DNA of 64,000 nt from an uncultured Bacteroides sp. (GTDB taxonomy: Bacteria > Bacteroidota > Bacteroidia > Bacteroidales > Bacteroidaceae). Position numbers and translations under genes: made by a program. Under the pieces are notes generated by a model that saw only the letters and a list, made by a program, of their open reading frames with translations, had not been told where the DNA came from and ran no database searches. How positions within the stretch are numbered: the stretch's first letter is position 1; every line of letters starts with the position of its first letter. The stretch spans positions 1 to 64,000 of the forward strand of contig CALUOO010000002.1 of NCBI GenBank assembly GCA_944322345.1, written 5' to 3'. This document shows positions 33,935 through 41,627 of this stretch, piece after piece.

Positions 33935-34414
33935 TTATCCGGCAATTGCATCCCATGCACTTTCAAGTACATACAGCAACAGGATGTATCGCATTAGCTT
34001 ACCTATAAACATTGAGCTTAATGTGAACCATGTATTGCTTCGCATAAATCCCAAGGCAATGGCTATTACTTCGCCTATGGCGGGAAGAAAGGTGAAAAAT
34101 GCCATCAATGCTCCTTTCCCCTGAAGAAAAGTAATCATCTTGTCTACTTTTTCTTTCTTTACTTTGAAGTATTTCTCTATCCAGCTGACTTTACCCAGCC
34201 GTCCCATGTAATAGCAGGTCATTCCACCAACTGTATTTCCCAATGTTGCTGCAAGCAGACAGGCTACAGGAGGAAGCCCCAGTTTAACCAGTGCCACTAC
34301 TACGATTTCGGAACTGAATGGGATGATGCTTCCTGCCAGCAGGGCTGAAATAAAGAGCCCCGGAAGTCCCCAGTCTATAAGCAGTTGTGTAAATGAGTTT
34401 ATAAAAGCGTCCAT
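33935..34414 (-). CDS. YqaA/DedA family membrane protein
   Basis: 159 aa with about four hydrophobic segments (GLPGLFISALLAGSIIPFSS, PVACLLAATLGNTVGGMTCY, GALMAFFTFLPAIGEVIAIA). SSEIVVVALVKLG and GNTVGGMTCYYMGRLGK are hallmarks of YqaA, a short DedA/SNARE-associated relative. DedA proteins are undecaprenyl-phosphate or phospholipid translocases; the function of this short branch is not known. It overlaps the upstream membrane-protein gene by 16 nt. Confidence 0.85.
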   Translation of the reverse strand: MDAFINSFTQLLIDWGLPGLFISALLAGSIIPFSSEIVVVALVKLGLPPVACLLAATLGNTVGGMTCYYMGRLGKVSWIEKYFKVKKEKVDKMITFLQGKGALMAFFTFLPAIGEVIAIALGFMRSNTWFTLSSMFIGKLMRYILLLYVLESAWDAIAG

Positions 34415-35409
34415 ATGTTATAGGTAAATAAAAGTATAAGACCAACTATGGATACGATGAAAAAGATATTGGATGCTTTACTGTTGGTCAGTACAAAGAA
34501 ATGTCCTGTCAGGATGCTGGTACTTATCATCAGGATAGGCAGCAGCTCGTCATAATAGTTCGGCTGTAGCGCGATGGCTAGGAACAAAAATCCTGTCAGG
34601 TCGATGAGAAATTGCAGATAGGCACGCGTACGGATCTTGTCTTCGAAGCCGGCAGTGATACAATGTCCCGTACTGGCTGCAAATAGAACAAACAAATAGC
34701 CCAGAATCGCAAATTCCCAGCTGTGGAGCGAGTTCAGATCGAAAGCCTTACCGAAGGCTGCCAGACTGTGAAACGCCTGATAGAAGAGCTCTATTTGTCC
34801 ATATAGGAAGGTGTATCCAAGCAAGAACCAGTAGGGTAGTGTCCATCCTATAAGGGCGGCACAAAAGCTGCGGAGGTTGAGCGACTGAAAGCGATAGGCT
34901 CCAATCATCCAGAGTACCGACAGAAAAGTAAGTTGCGGAAAGAACAGACTGCCTGTTCCTATAAAAAAGAACGAATGGAACAGTGCGCCAGACGGGTGTG
35001 ACTGCTGATAACTGCTAAACAGAAAATAGAGTGAAATCAAGAATGCAAGCGAAGCTATATCTCCTGCATAGAGCAGATGCATCCGGGGGCAGACGGTTAC
35101 AAACAGAAAGTAGATAGCTGTCTGTACCGATGCTCTCATGCGGATGATGGCAAAACGATTATTCAGCTCGATCAGAAAGTATCCGATGATGGCATAAATC
35201 AGGTAACTGGTTACATGTTCTGCCCAGACAGGCATGGGGAAAGCAAGGGTGAACTGCTCGAAAAGTGTGTTCGCCCCATTGTCGGAAGTTAGCCTGAGGT
35301 GGGGAAACAGAAAGTAACTCAGCAACCAGCAGAGGGTGCAGACAATAATGACGGCAGGCAGTGTCCATCTGCCTGTCGTCACTTGGTTCTGTAGCCTTTT
35401 ATTCCTCAT
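34399..35409 (-). CDS. Polytopic membrane protein of unknown function
   Basis: 336 aa with about ten hydrophobic segments across the length (for example WTLPAVIIVCTLCWLLSYFLF, YLIYAIIGYFLIELN, NIFFIVSIVGLILLFTYNIW). It looks like the DUF6427 group of Bacteroidetes inner-membrane proteins, but the family call is uncertain and no function is proposed. It overlaps the YqaA-like gene and lies 93 nt after purD, so it is probably in the same transcript. An AT-rich repeat (35408-35460) follows its start. Confidence 0.7.
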   Translation of the reverse strand: MRNKRLQNQVTTGRWTLPAVIIVCTLCWLLSYFLFPHLRLTSDNGANTLFEQFTLAFPMPVWAEHVTSYLIYAIIGYFLIELNNRFAIIRMRASVQTAIYFLFVTVCPRMHLLYAGDIASLAFLISLYFLFSSYQQSHPSGALFHSFFFIGTGSLFFPQLTFLSVLWMIGAYRFQSLNLRSFCAALIGWTLPYWFLLGYTFLYGQIELFYQAFHSLAAFGKAFDLNSLHSWEFAILGYLFVLFAASTGHCITAGFEDKIRTRAYLQFLIDLTGFLFLAIALQPNYYDELLPILMISTSILTGHFFVLTNSKASNIFFIVSIVGLILLFTYNIWTLL

Positions 35410-35502
35410 TCGAGAGTTGTGGGTTCTAAATTATGAGTTTTAAGCGATAAGCTTTAAGTAATGTTGCTCAATGCTGACTGCTAATCACTCATCAAATCTT
35501 TA

Positions 35503-36777
35503 TTACAGGTCAAATCCGATATCGCGGCGGAAGTATTTTTTCTCAAAGTCGATCATGTCTGCCACTTTATAGCTTTGTGCCAGTGCTTCTTCTTTGGTTG
35601 CTCCATACGAGCAGACTGCAATGACACGTCCGCCACTGGTCACAATCTGACCGTCTTTAACAGCTGTTCCGGCATGGAAAATGATGCTGTCTGTAGCGGC
35701 AGCCTGTTCCAGACCGCTGATAGGGAATCCTTTCTCGTAAGCTTCGGGATATCCTCCGCTGACAAGGATAACGCATCCTGCAGCACGTGGGTCCATAATG
35801 AGCTCTTTCTTGTCCAGATTGCCGGCAGCTACACCTTCCAACAATTCGACCAAGTCGCTTTGGATGCGCAGCATGACGCTTTCTGTCTCCGGATCGCCCA
35901 TACGGACGTTATATTCGATGACCATTGGCTCTCCTTTCACGTTGATAAGTCCGAGGAAGATGAATCCCTTATAGGTCAGTTTCTCTTCTTTCAAGCCGTT
36001 GATGGTCGGTTCGATGATGCGTGTACGAACTTTCTCCATGAATGTTTCGTCGGCAAACGGAACCGGAGTTACGCTACCCATTCCACCAGTGTTCAGTCCT
36101 TTGTCGCCTTCGCCGATGCGTTTGTAGTCTTTTGCAACCGGGAGTACCTTGTAGTGTTCGCCGTCTGTCAGAACAAATACAGAACATTCAATGCCGCTCA
36201 GGAATTCTTCTATTACGACGGTTGCCGATGCCGATCCGAACATACCTCCCAGCATTTCTTTCAGCTCTTTCTTGGCTTCTTCCAGTGTTGGGACAATTAA
36301 TACCCCCTTTCCGGCACATAGCCCGTCTGCTTTCAGCACATAAGGAGCTTCCAGCGTCTCGAGGAAAGCCAGTCCTTCTTCCAGATTCTCGGCTGTGATG
36401 CTTTTGTAGCGGGCTGTCGGTATCTGGTGACGCATCATGAATCCTTTGGCAAACTCCTTACTACCTTCCAGCTGTGCTCCCTGAGCCGAAGGACCGATAA
36501 CTGCGATATGCTTCAGTTCCGGACGGTTCTGGAAATAGTCGTAGATACCTTTTACCAGTGGATCTTCGGGTCCTACCACTACCATATCGACAGATTCTTT
36601 CAGGGCAAACGCACTGATTGCTTCAAAGTCGGTAGCTTTGATGTTTACGTTCTCCCCGACAGCGGTTGTTCCGGCATTTCCCGGTGCGATATATAGTTTC
36701 TCTACTTTCGGACTTTGAGCGATTTTCCATGCCAGTGCATGTTCGCGTCCGCCTGAGCCTAATAAAAGTACTTTCAT
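35503..36777 (-). CDS. purD: Phosphoribosylamine-glycine ligase PurD
   Basis: 424 aa, the normal length. It adds glycine to 5-phosphoribosylamine (step 2 of purine synthesis) in the cytosol with ATP. The N-terminal motif [23 protein letters not shown], the ATP-grasp glycine-rich loop ([14 protein letters not shown]), the [12 protein letters not shown] motif and the metal-binding [11 protein letters not shown] are all present. It lies 28 nt after the dipeptidyl peptidase gene, in the same operon. Confidence 0.97.
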   Translation of the reverse strand: MKVLLLGSGGREHALAWKIAQSPKVEKLYIAPGNAGTTAVGENVNIKATDFEAISAFALKESVDMVVVGPEDPLVKGIYDYFQNRPELKHIAVIGPSAQGAQLEGSKEFAKGFMMRHQIPTARYKSITAENLEEGLAFLETLEAPYVLKADGLCAGKGVLIVPTLEEAKKELKEMLGGMFGSASATVVIEEFLSGIECSVFVLTDGEHYKVLPVAKDYKRIGEGDKGLNTGGMGSVTPVPFADETFMEKVRTRIIEPTINGLKEEKLTYKGFIFLGLINVKGEPMVIEYNVRMGDPETESVMLRIQSDLVELLEGVAAGNLDKKELIMDPRAAGCVILVSGGYPEAYEKGFPISGLEQAAATDSIIFHAGTAVKDGQIVTSGGRVIAVCSYGATKEEALAQSYKVADMIDFEKKYFRRDIGFDL

Positions 36778-36805
36778 GAGTCTATGTTTTTTAGTTGTTT
36801 ACTGC

Positions 36806-38944
36806 TTATAAATAATCTTCGAAATATCGGGTAATCTTCTCGTGCAGGTGTATGCGGTCGCGTCCCATAACGTTGTGTTCATGACAGGGATAGATGAACA
36901 TGTCGGGATAGGTGCGTGCATCGATACAGGCCTTCATGAACGATAGTGTATGCTGAGGTACACATGTATTGTCATGATCGTCGTGTATAATCAGAAGATG
37001 TCCTTTCAGTTGGCCGGCAAGGTTGCGCAGGTTGCACTCTTTGTAGCCTTCGGGGTTGCTTTGCGGAGTGTCCATGTAGCGCTCTCCGTACATTACTTCG
37101 TAGAATGCCCAGTCGATAACCGGTCCTCCTGCTACACCCACTTTGAATATCTCCGGGTAACGGAGCATCAGTGCGGTAGTCATGTGTCCTCCAAAGCTCC
37201 ATCCGTGTACACCGATGCGGTTGGCGTCTACGTAGGGGAGTGTTTTCAGGAATTCGATTCCTTTTACCTGATCTTTGCCTTCTTCCACTCCCAGATGCCG
37301 GAAGGTGACATTTTCGAATTCCAGTCCGCGGTTGGAGCTTCCACGGTTGTCCATAGTGAACATGATGTAGCCTTTGCCTGCCATATAGATGTCCCATCCG
37401 CGGGCACCGTTCTGGAATCCTCCGGTGACACACTGTGCATGAGGACCTCCATAGACGTAGACAATAACAGGATATTTCTTGTTCGGATCAAAATCTGCCG
37501 GTTTTGTGATACGGTAATAGAGGTCTGTTGTTCCGTCGGCAGCTTTGATGGTTCCTGTCTCAAAGCTTGGCATCACAAATCCTTCGTAGGGATCTTTCGC
37601 CTTGAGCATTGAGATGGTTTTGAAGTTCTTTGTGTCGGCAATCTCGATGTTGCGCGCTTCAGTCTTGGTAGAATAGGAGTCGATAAGATAGCTGCCCGAA
37701 GCACTGAGCTTTCCGCTGTGGGCACTCTCGCTGCATGAGTCGAACGGACGGTTCATTTTTCCGCTATTGACATTGACAGTGAAATGACCGCTTTTCAGTC
37801 CTTCGATGGCGGTAAAGACAATCTCCTTTTTCTTGGCATTGAATCCCAGTACGTTTTGCACCAGCCAGTTCCCTTTGGTCAGTTGCTTCAGTAGCTTTCC
37901 GTCTGTGTCATACAGATAAAGGTGGTTGTATCCGTCGCGCTGGCTCTGGTAGATGAATTTTGTCTCATCCCATGGCAGGAAGGTGATGGGGTTCTGTGGC
38001 TCTACATACTTCGGATGTTTTTCTTCCACCAGTGTTTTCACAAGTTCTCCGGTGGTAGCGTCATACTGGCAGAGCTTACTGTGATTCTGGTCGCGGTTCA
38101 GCTCAATCAGATAGAGGCTCTTCTCGTCCGGCGACCAGCTGATGTTGGTGAAATAACGGTCGGTAGGATCACCTGCATTCAGATAGATGGTCTTGCCGGT
38201 AGCGGGATTGTAGATGCCCACTTTTACCTGATGGCTGGTCATACCTGCCATCGGATAGCGCACGTTGTTCACCTCTCCCACACGGGCAGTGATGTCTACC
38301 AGCGGATACTGAGTCACCATGCTTTCGTCCATCCGGTAGAAAGCAAGCAGGTTTCCTTTCGGGCTCCAGAATGTGCCCTTGTTGATGCCGAATTCGTTGC
38401 GGTGTACTATCTGTCCGCAGACAATACCTTCGGGCTCATTGGTCACTTGTTGGTTGTCTACATACAGGTTGTTGCCTATGGTGTATGCCACTTTGCCACT
38501 GGCCGTACAGAAGTCTTGGTTGGCCGCTTCCTGTTTTACTTCAAGGACATCCGTTATCTGATTGGCTTCAAAATCATATATGATGTATTTTCCCGGTTGT
38601 GTCAGCAACAGCTGAGGCTTGTCCGGCCACAGAAATTGCACTCCGTACAGTTGGGAAACTTTCTTCAGTTGTTTGCCTGCAAGTGCCTGATTAATCTGTT
38701 CGCGGGTGACAAGCATCTTTTCTTTTCCAGTTTTGGGGTGAATGGCATAGATAGTGTCGATTCCCGGCTTGATACATTCATCGCCCCACCATTGCAGACC
38801 ATACAGGTTTTCTGCATATCGGTATGTTTCACCGCCCGGAAGCAGGTCTTCCAGTGTCGGCTTTTTCTGTTCTTGTGCCATAGCGTTTATCATCATTGGC
38901 AGTGCCATCAGCAAAAAGAAGATTTTTTTTCCAATTCCGTTCAT
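36806..38944 (-). CDS. S9 family dipeptidyl peptidase IV
   Basis: 712 aa. A signal peptide (IFFLLMALPMMINAMA) precedes an N-terminal beta-propeller of the DPPIV_N type (for example FWSPKGNLLAFYRMDESMVTQYPLVD, the Glu-containing substrate-clamp helix) and a C-terminal alpha/beta-hydrolase domain. The nucleophile is Ser in GWSFGGHMT. The triad His is in PCHEHNVMG and the Asp probably in HDDHDNTCV. It cuts X-Pro dipeptides from the N-terminus of peptides in the periplasm, in line with other Bacteroides DPP-IV. It lies 14 nt after the methyltransferase gene. Confidence 0.93.
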   Translation of the reverse strand: MNGIGKKIFFLLMALPMMINAMAQEQKKPTLEDLLPGGETYRYAENLYGLQWWGDECIKPGIDTIYAIHPKTGKEKMLVTREQINQALAGKQLKKVSQLYGVQFLWPDKPQLLLTQPGKYIIYDFEANQITDVLEVKQEAANQDFCTASGKVAYTIGNNLYVDNQQVTNEPEGIVCGQIVHRNEFGINKGTFWSPKGNLLAFYRMDESMVTQYPLVDITARVGEVNNVRYPMAGMTSHQVKVGIYNPATGKTIYLNAGDPTDRYFTNISWSPDEKSLYLIELNRDQNHSKLCQYDATTGELVKTLVEEKHPKYVEPQNPITFLPWDETKFIYQSQRDGYNHLYLYDTDGKLLKQLTKGNWLVQNVLGFNAKKKEIVFTAIEGLKSGHFTVNVNSGKMNRPFDSCSESAHSGKLSASGSYLIDSYSTKTEARNIEIADTKNFKTISMLKAKDPYEGFVMPSFETGTIKAADGTTDLYYRITKPADFDPNKKYPVIVYVYGGPHAQCVTGGFQNGARGWDIYMAGKGYIMFTMDNRGSSNRGLEFENVTFRHLGVEEGKDQVKGIEFLKTLPYVDANRIGVHGWSFGGHMTTALMLRYPEIFKVGVAGGPVIDWAFYEVMYGERYMDTPQSNPEGYKECNLRNLAGQLKGHLLIIHDDHDNTCVPQHTLSFMKACIDARTYPDMFIYPCHEHNVMGRDRIHLHEKITRYFEDYL

Positions 38945-38958
38945 TGTCTTCTGTATTG

Positions 38959-40365
38959 TTAATTGTTCTCGTTTTCAGTGTTGTTGTGGCTGCTCAGAGG
39001 GATTCTAGGTTCTCTGTGCCCTTTGAATTCTCTTATCTCTTTCGGTTTTCTGCCACTGCGGTTCTTCTCTGCCTCTTCGCGTGTCTTTCCGGCAGCTTTT
39101 CCCCGTGCCTTGAAGCTGTTTTCCTGTCGGGAGCGTCCTCCTTTGCTGTCTCTGTTCCCTTTGCGCGATTTAGCTTCGTGGTCTTTTTTCCTTTCTTCGC
39201 CTTTATCGGTTTCCAGATTCTTGTAGTCTTTATATTTGCCTTCGAAGAGCTCGTACTTACGGAACTCACATTCCAGTGCTCCGTTGAAGAGTGGTACTTT
39301 CAGGCTGGCTTTCAATCCAATCTGGTCGAAACACTCTTCCCGGTAGGAGAGTATCCATGCTTCGTTGCCGGTGAAAGCGTGTTTCAGCCGTTCGCCAATC
39401 ATCTGATAGAGTCCCAGCAGGTCGTTGGTCGAAATCCGCTCGCCGTAAGGAGGATTGGTGATGATGATTGATTTCTCTGCGGGTTGTTCAAATTGCTGGA
39501 ACGGCTGTAGTTTCAGCACTACGTCTTTGGTTACTCCGGCGGCCTTTACGTTGTGTATGGCTATCTCGTTTGCCTTTGGATTGTTGTCGTAGCCGTAGAT
39601 TTTGTGATTGAAATCGCGTTCCTGACTGTCGTCATTGTAGATTTCATCCAGCAGTTCGGCATCGAAATCGCTCCATTTCTCGAATGCAAACTCTTTGCGG
39701 AAGATACCCGGAGCTATGTTGCGTGCAATCAGTGCTGCTTCGATGGGGATGGTGCCCGATCCGCACATGGGGTCTATCAGGTCGCATTCGCCGTGCCAGC
39801 CGGTCATCAGAATCATTCCTGCGGCCAACACCTCGTTCAAGGGAGCTTCTACGGCTTCCTGACGGTATCCGCGGCGGTGAAGTGATTCGCCTGAGGAATC
39901 CAGCGAAAGGGTACAGCTGGTCTGTGCGATGTGTATGTTGAGCAATACATCCGGCTTGTTGATGCGTACCGACGGACGTTTTCCTGTCTTCTCGCGGAAG
40001 TAGTCTACGATGGCATCCTTCACTTTGTATGAAACGAACTTGGAGTGGCGGAACTCTTCGCTGAACACTACTGCGTCTACTGCAAAAGTCTTGTTCTCGT
40101 CCAGATACTCCTCCCATGCTATCTCCTGTATCTGGCGGTAGACGTCGTCGGCATCCTTTGCCGTAAAATGTTTGATGGGCTTCAGAATGCGGATGGCAGT
40201 GCGCAGACAGAAATTGGTTTTATACAGCATCCGTTTGTCTCCGGTGAATGAAACCATCCGTCTGCCTATCTGGATATCGTTTGCTCCCAGTCTGGTCAGT
40301 TCTTCCGCCAGAATCTCTTCCAGTCCCTGAAAGGTCTTGGCTATCATTTCAAATTGTTCGTTCAT
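38959..40365 (-). CDS. THUMP-domain RNA methyltransferase (RlmL-like) with basic tail
   Basis: 468 aa. An N-terminal THUMP domain (about residues 45-155: FCLRTAIRILKPIKHFTAKD, KDAIVDYFREKTGKRPSVRI) precedes a Rossmann methyltransferase with DLIDPMCGSGTIPIEAALIA (motif I) and IITNPPYGERIS (motif IV, N-PPY for m2G formation). The core ends near residue 385. The last 80 residues are a low-complexity, Lys/Arg/Glu-rich tail (KGNRDSKGGRSRQENSFKAR), probably RNA-binding. Relatives methylate guanine N2 of 23S rRNA. It sits 21 nt after cysE. Confidence 0.92.
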   Translation of the reverse strand: MNEQFEMIAKTFQGLEEILAEELTRLGANDIQIGRRMVSFTGDKRMLYKTNFCLRTAIRILKPIKHFTAKDADDVYRQIQEIAWEEYLDENKTFAVDAVVFSEEFRHSKFVSYKVKDAIVDYFREKTGKRPSVRINKPDVLLNIHIAQTSCTLSLDSSGESLHRRGYRQEAVEAPLNEVLAAGMILMTGWHGECDLIDPMCGSGTIPIEAALIARNIAPGIFRKEFAFEKWSDFDAELLDEIYNDDSQERDFNHKIYGYDNNPKANEIAIHNVKAAGVTKDVVLKLQPFQQFEQPAEKSIIITNPPYGERISTNDLLGLYQMIGERLKHAFTGNEAWILSYREECFDQIGLKASLKVPLFNGALECEFRKYELFEGKYKDYKNLETDKGEERKKDHEAKSRKGNRDSKGGRSRQENSFKARGKAAGKTREEAEKNRSGRKPKEIREFKGHREPRIPLSSHNNTENENN

Positions 40366-40386
40366 ATAGGGGTTGTTTGGTTTTTC

Positions 40387-41289
40387 TTATTTTTTTGCCT
40401 TGGTCTGTACAATTTTGGCTCCGGCCGGCACATTCTCCGTCACCCAGATGTTACCGCCTACAGTAGCATCGTGTCCGATGGTGATACGTCCCAGAATGGT
40501 GGCGTTGGAGTAGACAATCACGTTGTCCTCCAGTATGGGGTGACGCGGGATGCCTTTGATGGGTTTTCCGTCGGCATCGAGCGGGAAGCTCTTGGCTCCC
40601 AGTGTGACGCCCTGATAGAGCTTGACGTTGTTGCCCAGAATGCTGGTGGCTCCTATCACGACACCCGTACCGTGGTCGATGGTGAAGTGGCTGCCTATCC
40701 GTGCAGCAGGGTGGATGTCTATTCCCGTTTCGCTGTGTGCCATCTCGGTGATGATACGTGGAATCAGCGGTACGCCCAGCTCCAGCAGTTCGTGTGCGAT
40801 GCGGTAGTTGCTGATGGCCTTGATGGCAGGATAGCAGCAGATGACCTCTCCGTAACTTTCGGCTGCGGGGTCGCCGTTGTATGCCGCTTCCACATCGGTG
40901 GCAAGTATTTTCCGCAGGGCGGGCAGCTTACTGATAAATTTTGCAGCAAGGCAGGCTGCCTGTTCGCGTTGTGCCTCAGACGATGCTGACTCACTCTCCT
41001 CGGTTGAGCCGAAGCAAAGGCCGGCAAGAATCTGTTCGGTAAGCAGCCCGAACAGTTTTTCCACATCTACTCCGATGTGATAGTTGATTGTACGGCTGTT
41101 GACCGTAGAATTGCCGTAATAGCCGGGAAACAGTATGGAACGTGAGAGTTCGATAATTTCGTGCAAGACCTTTGCCGAAGGTAGCGGGTCGCCATCTTTG
41201 TGCTGGTGGAACAGTCCTTTGTATGATTCGCTTTCCGATAGCTCATCGACTGCCTGTGTCAGAATGTGAGTGAAGTTCAGTGGACTCAT
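40387..41289 (-). CDS. cysE: Serine O-acetyltransferase (EpsC/CysE type)
   Basis: 300 aa. It acetylates serine to O-acetylserine for cysteine synthesis. The left-handed beta-helix hexapeptide repeats fill the C-terminal half, from ARIGSHFTIDHGTGVVIGA to NIWVTENVPAGAKIVQ. The catalytic His in DIHPAARIG and FTIDHGTGVVIG is intact. The N-terminal extension is longer than in E. coli CysE, as in the EpsC form. It is the first gene of an operon with a full promoter at 41326-41357. Confidence 0.93.
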   Translation of the reverse strand: MSPLNFTHILTQAVDELSESESYKGLFHQHKDGDPLPSAKVLHEIIELSRSILFPGYYGNSTVNSRTINYHIGVDVEKLFGLLTEQILAGLCFGSTEESESASSEAQREQAACLAAKFISKLPALRKILATDVEAAYNGDPAAESYGEVICCYPAIKAISNYRIAHELLELGVPLIPRIITEMAHSETGIDIHPAARIGSHFTIDHGTGVVIGATSILGNNVKLYQGVTLGAKSFPLDADGKPIKGIPRHPILEDNVIVYSNATILGRITIGHDATVGGNIWVTENVPAGAKIVQTKAKK

Positions 41290-41325
41290 TCGGTCAAAAT
41301 GCTCTTAAAAGATATGATATGGGCA

Positions 41326-41357
41326 CAAAGATAGTGAAAGGTGAGCACAGTGGCAAA
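41326..41357 (-). promoter_or_regulatory. Promoter of the cysE operon
   Basis: The minus strand reads TTTG (41354-41357), 20-nt spacer, TATCTTTG (41326-41333), a full match to the Bacteroides consensus, 36 nt upstream of the start codon. Confidence 0.8.
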
Positions 41358-41533
41358 TGAAAACGCAGTTTTCAGATTTGACAATGTAGAACCGCGGCCT
41401 ATCTTATCAAAAGATACTAAAAGTCAAACGTAGAGACAAATAGAAAGCAAAGTTTTCGTATTTTGTCGTATCGGGAAGCATTTTATTCGGAGAAACTTCA
41501 AAATATTGCTGTGGCAGAGAAACAGCATGCGCT

Positions 41534-41594
41534 GAAAAAAGTCTGTGCGGTAAGGAATCCTGATTTGAAGATCAGGAACTCTTCACCGCACAGA
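41534..41594 (-). terminator. Terminator of the GH78 gene
   Basis: TCTGTGCGGT (41542-41551) pairs with ACCGCACAGA (41585-41594), with an inner CCTGAT/ATCAGG stem. The minus strand continues into CTTTTTT. It lies 33 nt beyond the rhamnosidase stop. Confidence 0.85.
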
Positions 41595-41627
41595 GATAGT
41601 AAGTGGGTCTGTCAGGCTATCAGTTTC

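Larger units (their letters stand above)
41290..41627. other. Intergenic region: cysE promoter and rhamnosidase terminator
   Basis: 338 bases. It holds the cysE promoter and the terminator of the convergent-side GH78 gene. The 41360-41530 part shows nothing further. Confidence 0.75.
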
